From positions 1 to 25,348 of the forward strand of contig CAYUPI010000074.1 of the NCBI GenBank assembly GCA_964446585.1: a stretch of DNA of 25,348 bases, given 5' to 3'. The notes under the pieces are model-generated. The model was not told the DNA's origin. It saw only the letters and a list, made by a program, of their open reading frames with translations, and searched no databases. This DNA comes from CAYUPI01 sp964446585 (GTDB taxonomy: Bacteria > Verrucomicrobiota > Verrucomicrobiia > Limisphaerales > UBA8199). The translations under genes were made by a program, and so were the position numbers. This document shows positions 6,856 to 13,004 of this stretch, in pieces; position 1 is the first letter of the stretch; each line of letters starts with the position of its first letter.

Positions 6856-7161
6856 ATGGCTGATATCACCACCACCACAGCGGGAAAGGCCCGGGCCCAC
6901 CGCAAAGAGCGCGAGGGCCTGGTCCTCTCCGACAAGATGGACAAAACCATCATCGTCCAGGTCCAGCGGCGCTTTCTGCATCCCAAATTTCAGAAAGTCG
7001 TCACCGGCTACGAGAAATTTTATGCCCACGACGAAAAGGGCGACGCAAAAGTCGGTGACCGCGTGCGCATTCAGGAGACCCGCCCGCTTTCGAAGACCAA
7101 GCGCTGGCGCCTGGTCGAGGTCGTCCGCCGGGATGCCGGCGTAGCGCCCGTTGCCGTCTGA
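6856..7161 (+). CDS. rpsQ: 30S ribosomal protein S17
   Basis: S17 is an OB-fold primary assembly protein of the 30S subunit. I start it at ATG 6856 (101 residues), not at the longer in-frame start at 6625, because the extension overlaps rpmC completely and the family core begins at about residue 14. The core reads RKEREGLVLSDKMDKTIIVQVQRRFLHPKFQKVV, then AHDEKGDAKVGDRVRIQETRPLSKTKRWRLVEVV, which fits S17 throughout. The 15-residue Thr-rich N-terminus and the short hydrophobic tail are extra compared with E. coli (84). rplN follows after 50 nt. Confidence 0.96.
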   Translation: MADITTTTAGKARAHRKEREGLVLSDKMDKTIIVQVQRRFLHPKFQKVVTGYEKFYAHDEKGDAKVGDRVRIQETRPLSKTKRWRLVEVVRRDAGVAPVAV

Positions 7162-7211
7162 GAACGCTGCATTGCTCAACCATGAATGCCCGGCAGGGCG
7201 CTTAAAAGCTT

Positions 7212-7577
7212 ATGTTACAGATTCGTTCCATCCTGGATGTGGCTGACAACACCGGCGCCAAGCGGGCCGCGGCCATCGGCGTACTGGGCCGCAATCAGCG
7301 TTACGCCCATATTGGCGACATCATCAAGGCGCACATCAAAGAAGCTGCGCCGGATGGCACCGTCAAGAAAGGCGAAGTGGTCGATGCGGTCATCGTGCGC
7401 ACCCGCAAGGCGATCCGCCGCAACGACGGCTCCTATTTACGCTTCGACAGCAACGCCATTGTCATTATCGACAAGGAAATGAATCCGCGCGGTACGCGCA
7501 TTTTCGGGCCGGTCGCGCGCGAGCTGCGCGAGAAGAAATTCATGAAAATTGTCTCCCTGGCCCCCGAAGTCATCTAA
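7212..7577 (+). CDS. rplN: 50S ribosomal protein L14
   Basis: L14 sits at the subunit interface next to L19 and contacts 16S rRNA helix 14. The 121-residue product has the family length. It shows the start MLQIRSILDVADNTGAKRAAAIGVLG, then GDIIKAHIKEAAPDGTVKKGEVVDAVIVRTRKAIRRNDGSYLRFDSNAIVII and the C-terminal GTRIFGPVARELREKKFMKIVSLAPEVI. The usual MIQ begins here as MLQ and the family's KxVxCIxVLGG is altered to KRAAAIGVLG. Order and strand continue the operon. Confidence 0.97.
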   Translation: MLQIRSILDVADNTGAKRAAAIGVLGRNQRYAHIGDIIKAHIKEAAPDGTVKKGEVVDAVIVRTRKAIRRNDGSYLRFDSNAIVIIDKEMNPRGTRIFGPVARELREKKFMKIVSLAPEVI

Positions 7578-7603
7578 CGGCGGTTTTACCTGCTCCTGCT
7601 CTT

Positions 7604-7882
7604 ATGTTCAGATGTCATGTTAAGAAAGGCGACCAAGTCGTGGTCCTGGCCGGGACGGACAAAGGCAAGCGCGGCCGTATTATCACCGTGCTGACTAAAA
7701 AACAACGTGTGATTGTCGAAGGCGCGCGGATGACGAAGAAGCACATGCGCAAGAGCCAGCAGAATCCACAGGGCGCCATCATCGAACGTGAAGGCAGCCT
7801 CCACATCTCCAACGTGATGAAGGCGGACGAATTCGACGCCCGCGCCGCCAAACACGCCCCCGCCGCGCCCGCGGCCGCGTAA
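7604..7882 (+). CDS. rplX: 50S ribosomal protein L24
   Basis: L24 is an early 50S assembly protein at the tunnel exit. The 92-residue product has a KOW motif (KKGDQVVVLAGTDKGKRGRIITVL) followed by VEGARMTKKHMRKSQQNPQGAIIEREGSLHISNVM, as in the family. The tail is Ala/Pro-rich. It starts 26 nt after rplN and is the last gene of the operon. rplE, which normally follows, is absent; a REPIN-like element and a convergent DUF1501 gene come instead. Confidence 0.95.
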   Translation: MFRCHVKKGDQVVVLAGTDKGKRGRIITVLTKKQRVIVEGARMTKKHMRKSQQNPQGAIIEREGSLHISNVMKADEFDARAAKHAPAAPAAA

Positions 7883-7930
7883 CCACCGCAATTCACAACA
7901 ACCGCTGAGTGGGCCAACCGCAGCCGAACC

Positions 7931-8029
7931 GCGCGAGGCGTTTGGAGTGCGTCCAGCTTGCTGGCGCTTTCGACTATCGGAGGCGAACCAAAGCGGGAGC
8001 AAGCTCAGCGCACTCCAAACGATTCGCGC
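7931..8029. repeat. REPIN-like inverted REP doublet
   Basis: Two 40-nt arms (7931-7970 and 7990-8029) are inverted copies matching at 33 of 40 positions around a 19-nt centre. Each arm has GGAG (7944-7947; its complement CTCC at 8013-8016) followed by its own hairpin: 7949-7967 on the left (GCG, bulged T, CCAGC-TT-GCTGG, CGC) and 7993-8011 on the right (core GAGC-AA-GCTC). Most mismatches between the arms lie in the hairpin stems, yet each arm stays self-complementary. A GGAG/GTAG tetranucleotide before a hairpin, in inverted pairs, is the known layout of REPINs mobilised by RAYT transposases. It lies between the convergent rplX and DUF1501 genes. Confidence 0.8.
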
Positions 8030-8072
8030 ATCAGGTAGAGCGCTCGACTTCGCGCCAGTCCCCCACGCCGAG

Positions 8073-9536
8073 TCACGCCAACAATTCCTGCACCACATTT
8101 CCGTGAACGTCCGTGAGACGGAAATCACGGCCGGCGTGACGGAACGTCAGGCGCGTGTGGTCGAAGCCGAGAAGCTGCAGCAGCGTCGCGTGCAAGTCGT
8201 GAACGTGGACTGGATTTTCGACCGCCTTGAACCCGAACTCATCGGTCGCGCCGTGTGCGTAGCCGCCGCGCACGCCGCCGCCCGCCAGCCACATCGAGAA
8301 CCCGTGATGATTGTGATCGCGGCCGTTGATCTTTCCAGCGTTGGCGCCGGGCGTAGGCAGTTCCACCGTCGGCGTGCGGCCGAATTCGCCGCCCCAGATC
8401 ACCAACGTGTCGTCGAGCATCCCGCGTTGTTTCAGGTCTGACAGCAGCGCGCCGATGGGTTGATCGCACTCGCGGGCCAGCTTGCGATGGTTGACTTCCA
8501 AGTCGTCGTGATTGTCCCAGGGCTGGCCCGCGCCGTGCCAGACCTGGACGAAGCGCACTCCACGCTCGAGCAGGCGCCGCGCGATGAGCAACTGCCGCGC
8601 CTGGGTGCCCGTGCCGTACATCTCGCGAATGCTCGGCGGTTCTTTCGTCAGGTCGAACGCGTCCGAGGCGTCCATTTGCATCCGGTAAGCCAATTCGAAC
8701 GATTGGATGCGCGCCTCCATCTGCGCGTCCTGGGAGCGGCGGCGGGCGTGTTGTTCGTTCAACTGCTGGAGCAGATCCAATTGCTGCCGCTGCTCGGCCG
8801 TCGAAACGGCCTGGTTCTTGATGTATTCGATCAGCTTTTCGATTTCCTGGTGTTGAGTGTTGAGATAGGTGCCCTGGTAAATGCCCGGCAGGAATGCGCT
8901 CTGCCAGTTTTGCGATTCCTGAATGGGATAACCACCCGGGCACATCGAGATGAACCCGGGCAGGTTCTGGTTCACGGTGCCCAGCCCGTAAGTGACCCAC
9001 GAGCCGAAGCTCGGCCGCGGCAGCCGCGCCTCGCCGCAATTCATCAGCAGCAGCGACGGCTCATGGTTCGGCACGTCCGCGCGCATCGAACGAATCACCG
9101 CGATTTCGTCGATGTGCTCGGCGACGTGCGGGAAGAGCTCGCTGACCTCGATGCCGCTCTTCCCGTGTTTTTCGAATTTGAACGGCGATTGGAAAGCGGC
9201 CCCGGTGCGGCGCTCCGTCGGCAAATTGTCCATCGGCAGTGGCTGGCCGTTGAGCCGCGCCAGCGCCGGTTTCGGGTCGAACGTATCGACGTGCGACGGA
9301 CCGCCGTTGGCGAAGATGTGCAGGACGCGTTTGGCCCGGGCGGGGAAGTGCGGAGGCCTGGGTGCGAGCGGTGAGACGCCGCCGGCCCGTTCGTCGTCGG
9401 CCACATCCGCGAGCAGTTGCGGCCCCAGCAGCGTCGCCAGGCCCAGCATCCCGAAGCCGAGACCGCTGCGGCCGAGAAAATCGCGCCGCGTCAAAAAGCG
9501 GCCTTGGAGCCTGAGCTTGTGACGGGCCATGTTCAT
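8073..9536 (-). CDS. Tat-exported DUF1501 protein
   Basis: A 487-residue protein of the DUF1501 family, common in Planctomycetes and Verrucomicrobiota, with a predicted alkaline-phosphatase/sulfatase-like fold. The N-terminus has a twin-arginine motif (TRRDFLGRSG, Arg17-Arg18) followed by a hydrophobic stretch, so export as a folded protein is expected. Family marks are HIFANGGPSHVDTFDPKP at 73-90, GEFGRTP at about 380 and a His-rich DHNHHGFSMWLAGGG near 405-420. The C-terminus appears complete. ATG 9536 and an ATG two codons later (9530) are both possible. DUF1501 genes usually sit beside a DUF1549/DUF1553 cytochrome-like partner; none is adjacent here. Substrate unknown. Confidence 0.9.
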   Translation of the reverse strand: MNMARHKLRLQGRFLTRRDFLGRSGLGFGMLGLATLLGPQLLADVADDERAGGVSPLAPRPPHFPARAKRVLHIFANGGPSHVDTFDPKPALARLNGQPLPMDNLPTERRTGAAFQSPFKFEKHGKSGIEVSELFPHVAEHIDEIAVIRSMRADVPNHEPSLLLMNCGEARLPRPSFGSWVTYGLGTVNQNLPGFISMCPGGYPIQESQNWQSAFLPGIYQGTYLNTQHQEIEKLIEYIKNQAVSTAEQRQQLDLLQQLNEQHARRRSQDAQMEARIQSFELAYRMQMDASDAFDLTKEPPSIREMYGTGTQARQLLIARRLLERGVRFVQVWHGAGQPWDNHDDLEVNHRKLARECDQPIGALLSDLKQRGMLDDTLVIWGGEFGRTPTVELPTPGANAGKINGRDHNHHGFSMWLAGGGVRGGYAHGATDEFGFKAVENPVHVHDLHATLLQLLGFDHTRLTFRHAGRDFRLTDVHGNVVQELLA

Positions 9537-9557
9537 CTGTTTGTGTAGCTGCGCAAT

Positions 9558-9585
9558 ATTCTAACAGAGATCGAGGCTCGAGCAA
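9558..9585 (-). promoter_or_regulatory. putative promoter of the DUF1501 gene
   Basis: On the minus strand, TTGCTC (9585-9580), a 16-nt spacer and TAGAAT (9563-9558). The ATG at 9536 is 21 nt downstream of the -10 box, so the leader would be only about 14 nt. The spacing is the same as at mnmA and rplB. Confidence 0.45.
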
Positions 9586-9683
9586 AGCCTAAGCTGGTTG
9601 AGGGTGGAGCCACCGTCGCTCCACTATGGCGGGCCAAGGAGTTGATAGTTGAGAGGGCCTGCCACCAATTGGGGGTTTTGAGC

Positions 9684-9770
9684 CGTCAGGGCGTCAGAAC
9701 GTTGTAACCACAGGCAGTTGTGAAAATCGAAGACGTCAGGCAAGCCGTCAAAAGGCGTCAGGTCGTCAGG
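9684..9770. repeat. short-spaced CGTCAGG repeats
   Basis: CGTCA(GG) occurs at 9684, 9692, 9734, 9746, 9756 and 9764 in direct orientation, with spacings of 8, 42, 12, 10 and 8 nt. This is less regular than the other arrays in the window but of the same kind. Confidence 0.55.
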
Positions 9771-9854
9771 GGTGCATTGAAGCAGAGACCACCACAGACA
9801 CCCGCAAGGTCGAGAGGCGCGGAGCCAGCAGAAGGAGAGGCGTCAGACACGGTT

Positions 9855-10679
9855 CTAGGGCTGCTGCTGCTGCAGAAACCCCGGAAGGCCCTGCTGGCAA
9901 CGCTGCAGGTCCTGTCTTTCATCGGGATGGATGCTACCGCGGCTAAAGTATTTTCGATTAGACTTCCACTTCCAATACTCGACATGCCCATCCACCATCG
10001 AGACCGTTGTGCCATTACTGTGGCGCCGTCCGGGCGAATCACCCCACTCTGTGCTGGGGTAAGGGCGCAACCCGATGTTGCCGTCATTGATAGAGTTGTT
10101 TGGATTGTTCACCACGTCATCCTCGTCCATGAAGACGAGCGCCTTGGACGGCTTTGGATCGAGGATACCCGAGTACTTTGGGGTTCCGGAAGGAGGCCCC
10201 TGCGGCATGGAACTGACCATGGAGAAGCTGCGCGTGGTCAGGAAAGAATTGCCAGCCGAGTCTTTGGGACGGAAGGGATCGCTGGGGCAAACGTAGATGG
10301 CAGTCGAGCGATTGTATCGGAACAGGCGCCCGGTCTCGATCCAGTAGGTGCTGGTATCTTTCGGAACCCAGCCATAGACCCATGAGTCTGCATTGGTCGA
10401 ATATCCGTCGCTGGGCGAGCCGCCCCGGGCCTCATTCGGCGGGCAAAGATCGTTGTTGTCATCCGGATACATGATCCAGCAAAGCTGGAGCTGTTTCAAA
10501 TTACTCAGACACTTGAGCCGTTGGGCTTTCGCCTTCGCCTGGGCCAAGGCGGGCAAGAGCAAGGAAGCAAGGATGGCAATGATGGCGATAACGACCAGCA
10601 GTTCAATCAGAGTAAAGGCGGACACCTGCGCCGACGGCGTCGCTATGGAATTCCCTCTGAGCTCTGTCGAGTTGCGCAC
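9855..10679 (-). CDS. prepilin-type cleavage/methylation domain protein with H-X9-DG tail
   Basis: A type II secretion/type IV pilin-like protein. The hydrophobic N-terminal helix reads FTLIELLVVIAIIAILASLLLPAL with the cleavage site after Ala (SA-F) and the conserved Glu5. It is followed by an amphipathic KAKAQRLKCLSNLKQLQLCW segment and a C-terminal RHSNGTTVSMVDGHVEYW, which is the H-X9-DG motif of a large paralogous family in Verrucomicrobiota and Planctomycetes. I start it at GTG 10679 (274 aa, 21-residue leader). A longer frame from 10775 would read through the intrinsic terminator at 10724-10748. GTG 10625 is another option. No assembly ATPase or prepilin peptidase genes are near. Role unknown; pseudopilin-like surface or periplasmic structure inferred. 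Confidence 0.85.
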   Translation of the reverse strand: MRNSTELRGNSIATPSAQVSAFTLIELLVVIAIIAILASLLLPALAQAKAKAQRLKCLSNLKQLQLCWIMYPDDNNDLCPPNEARGGSPSDGYSTNADSWVYGWVPKDTSTYWIETGRLFRYNRSTAIYVCPSDPFRPKDSAGNSFLTTRSFSMVSSMPQGPPSGTPKYSGILDPKPSKALVFMDEDDVVNNPNNSINDGNIGLRPYPSTEWGDSPGRRHSNGTTVSMVDGHVEYWKWKSNRKYFSRGSIHPDERQDLQRCQQGLPGFLQQQQP

Positions 10680-10686
10680 AAGTAAT

Positions 10687-10715
10687 TTCGTAGCAGATTC
10701 TCCGCTAAGGGTCAA
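10687..10715 (-). promoter_or_regulatory. weak candidate promoter of the prepilin-like gene
   Basis: On the minus strand, TTGACC (10715-10710), a 17-nt spacer and TACGAA (10692-10687), 7 nt before the proposed GTG. The -10 match is poor. It is listed because it lies just past the terminator of the upstream gene and would again give a leaderless mRNA. Confidence 0.25.
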
Positions 10716-10723
10716 CGAAGAAA

Positions 10724-10748
10724 GGCCCGCCGTTCTGTCGGGCGGGCC
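10724..10748 (-). terminator. intrinsic terminator of the 672-aa secreted protein gene
   Basis: GGCCCGCC and GGCGGGCC form a perfect 8-bp GC stem with a 9-nt loop. On the minus strand it is followed by TTTCTTCGTT. It lies 32 nt past the stop of the 10781-12799 gene. Confidence 0.75.
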
Positions 10749-10780
10749 CTCGTGTTCGTCAAATTTAACGGTCAAACCCG

Positions 10781-12799
10781 CTAAGGGATTGTGTACGGGC
10801 TTGAGAACGGCGACGTTTGGCCTGTGGCCGACGGCCCGGTCACACGGTAAAAGGAGGTCGAGTTGTTATCGGTAAAGGTTACGGAGCCTCCGGTGGAACC
10901 TCCGACGGCAGCGGCAGCGAGAGTGTACGGACCAGTCACCGAGGAGGCTTTCCAAACGCCGAAAGTCGTCCCGGGTCCGGGGCCGTTGCCACCTGTAATG
11001 GTGAGGGTGGTCTGGTTGCCGACTCGGCTGACCGAGCTGATGGTCGGGTTGGCATCTTTGGAGTAGGTGACCGTGATCGTCACCTGCTTGCCCGAGGTGA
11101 GGCCCAATGACGCGATGTTGAAGCTGAATGCCCCAACTGCCGCGTTACCGTCAGCCGTCGAATTGTCCGTATAGGCTGCGAGCCACTTCTTACCTTGCGG
11201 CACCGCTCCAGTAGTCGTGTCCGCTTCGTAAAGATCTACGATCAGCCTCGTGTAAGCTGACAAAGCCTTCGGATTGCCGCATGTGCCGGCCAAAGTGGTG
11301 GTCGTAGTGGTGTTACCAATCACCGGAATAAGAACGAACGTACTGCTGCTATCATCAATAAAACCTTCATACACATACTGGCCGTCGCTGGGGCTCTGGC
11401 CGTCGCCGATCGGCGGAGTGGTGCCGCTGGAGCTCGTCGTATTCAGAAGCGTGTTACCACGCATTGAGACCCAAGTGGCGCCCGTCGTCGCCGAGCCAGG
11501 AGTACTGTGTGAGGGCAGCGGGGCATTGGTCACAACGTTGGCTTCCAGTGCGTCGCTGACACCATTGAAATCGCTGCCGAACCGGCAGGTTGACGAGTTG
11601 CCGAGCGAATCCACCAAGGCACCTATGTAGGGGTCAGGGCCCCACGGCTTGCCGTTGATGTCCACGCCGAAATAGTTTCCGGCGATGACGATGTTCGTTC
11701 GCGGATCACTATAAAAATCCATGCAGACACCGCCACCCGTCAGTGGACCGAAGATGTTGCCTTCGTCGGCATCATTCACGCCATCGCCATCGGTCCCGAT
11801 GATTAGGTTGGAAGTGTTGCGACCGACCTCAAGGAACCCATCCTCTTGTTGATCAGGGCTCTGAACACTCAAATCGACCCCGGTTGTTCCATCGGGCAGC
11901 ACGTTAAACCAATTGCCCGACATCCGGTAGTTAAGTCCCTCTGAATCGTACCCGTAGCCGGTGATCCAGAGATTGAACTCAGCCCGTGGGTTCGCAGAGC
12001 CGGCAGCCACGCCGAGGGTGCCGGGCCAGTTAAAATTCGGGGTGCCGCTAGCATCGCGCTGGCGATAGCTAGCGACGCAAATTTTGGGTGAGGCAATCAC
12101 TGTGCCGACGCCGTACAAATTGTCGTTGCAAAAAGCCACTAGCCTGGTCGTTGGATCTATGCCGAACCAGCACCCGCTGACGTGGAAGTTCTCACACTTG
12201 CCACCACCGTTCGAGGGGTTAACGGCCGCAAAACAGATCGCCTTTATTTTTGGACTATTCCCCGTAGGAGGACCACCGACGGGATCAGGTCCCTGAAAGC
12301 TATTCGTGCCCCATGGGTTGGACTGGAAGCAAATCCCCCGGACATGAGCATTCGTCGCGTGTATAAAAGAAATTATGGCGATTTCGTCGTCGCCCCAATC
12401 GCCCCTGGGCATGGGCACCCCCAAGGCGTTCGTCCAGGCATAATGCATGGACGCGCCATTGTTGTTGGTGGAGCTCAGGACGATCCTGAGCTGCGCATTG
12501 TTAGCAGCATGGATGCCGGCGGTATTGGCCGATGCGCCCCCCTGGGTGTAGCCATCTACAGTGATGTTATTCTTAGTGATGATCGGATATCCATCCGGGG
12601 GCGTCAGAATATAGTGCACCTCCCCCGCCTCGGGAGGTATGTGGAAAGCAATGGTGTCGCCATGGTTCAGGGCGTTGATGGCAGCGGTCAAGCTACCGGG
12701 ACCCATGGGTGAGTCGGTAGTCACGCTAATTGTGGCAGCGCGGCTCTGTGTGGCGAATGCGACTGCGGCCGAGGTGATCAATGCAGTGAGGAGTTTCAT
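10781..12799 (-). CDS. secreted parallel beta-helix-like protein
   Basis: A 672-residue protein with a clear Sec signal (MKLLTALITSAAVAFATQSRA, cleavage about after 21). The mature N-terminus GPGSLTAAINALNHGDTIAFHIPP, followed by ITVDGYTQGG, is the start usual for right-handed beta-helix surface proteins. Irregular helix-like repeats with 'GNYFGVD', 'GNWFNV' and 'GNIFGP' run to about residue 420. Residues ~590-672 form a separate module (TTFGVWKASSVTGPYTLA... SFYRVTG) like the C-terminal module common in secreted Verrucomicrobiota proteins. It ends without a PEP-CTERM or LPXTG signal. It is followed by its own terminator and preceded by the terminator of the giant gene, so it is probably monocistronic. 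Function unknown; extracellular carbohydrate binding or adhesion is possible. Confidence 0.8.
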   Translation of the reverse strand: MKLLTALITSAAVAFATQSRAATISVTTDSPMGPGSLTAAINALNHGDTIAFHIPPEAGEVHYILTPPDGYPIITKNNITVDGYTQGGASANTAGIHAANNAQLRIVLSSTNNNGASMHYAWTNALGVPMPRGDWGDDEIAIISFIHATNAHVRGICFQSNPWGTNSFQGPDPVGGPPTGNSPKIKAICFAAVNPSNGGGKCENFHVSGCWFGIDPTTRLVAFCNDNLYGVGTVIASPKICVASYRQRDASGTPNFNWPGTLGVAAGSANPRAEFNLWITGYGYDSEGLNYRMSGNWFNVLPDGTTGVDLSVQSPDQQEDGFLEVGRNTSNLIIGTDGDGVNDADEGNIFGPLTGGGVCMDFYSDPRTNIVIAGNYFGVDINGKPWGPDPYIGALVDSLGNSSTCRFGSDFNGVSDALEANVVTNAPLPSHSTPGSATTGATWVSMRGNTLLNTTSSSGTTPPIGDGQSPSDGQYVYEGFIDDSSSTFVLIPVIGNTTTTTTLAGTCGNPKALSAYTRLIVDLYEADTTTGAVPQGKKWLAAYTDNSTADGNAAVGAFSFNIASLGLTSGKQVTITVTYSKDANPTISSVSRVGNQTTLTITGGNGPGPGTTFGVWKASSVTGPYTLAAAAVGGSTGGSVTFTDNNSTSFYRVTGPSATGQTSPFSSPYTIP

Positions 12800-12851
12800 A
12801 AGGGCAGTAACATGTTAGACCGGATAGGTCCGAGGTTCAGTTTCAGTTCGT

Positions 12852-12881
12852 CTTCTACCAAAATCTTCCCGTGGATGTCAA
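12852..12881 (-). promoter_or_regulatory. putative promoter of the 672-aa secreted protein gene
   Basis: On the minus strand, a consensus TTGACA (12881-12876), an 18-nt spacer and TAGAAG (12857-12852), about 52 nt before ATG 12799. The -35 box is perfect; the -10 box is weak. Confidence 0.4.
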
Positions 12882-12951
12882 CACTTTTTTGCTCCCGAGG
12901 TTGTGTCAACCGGGCACGAGGCCGTCGCCCATCTTCGCAATCCCAAGAGAA

Positions 12952-12978
12952 GAGAGACCGGGCTCAGCCCGGTCTCTC
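12952..12978 (-). terminator. strong intrinsic terminator of the giant gene
   Basis: GAGAGACCGGGC and GCCCGGTCTCTC form a perfect 12-bp stem with a 3-nt loop. On the minus strand the following bases are TTCTCTTGGG, a moderate T-tract. It lies 26 nt beyond the giant gene's stop. Confidence 0.8.
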
Positions 12979-13004
12979 CGTGTCGTTAGCTTGTCAGTTC
13001 AGGG

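Larger units (their letters stand above)
9537..9854. other. intergenic region between the DUF1501 and prepilin-like genes
   Basis: No gene is supported in these 318 bases. They contain the DUF1501 promoter, a 7-bp hairpin at 9604-9624 (GTGGAGC/GCTCCAC with a 7-nt loop), the GTCAGG array at 9684-9770, and a stray CGTCAG at 9841. I see no terminator with a T-tract for the prepilin-like gene. Confidence 0.55.

Noticed and set aside
9604..9624. Hairpin GTGGAGC/GCTCCAC as a terminator of the prepilin-like gene
   Set aside because: It is over 200 nt past the stop and has no T-tract; more likely a REP fragment or chance.
10680..10775. Longer start for the prepilin-like protein
   Set aside because: The extension spans the perfect GC terminator stem at 10724-10748 of the upstream gene and would place over 50 residues before the pilin helix.
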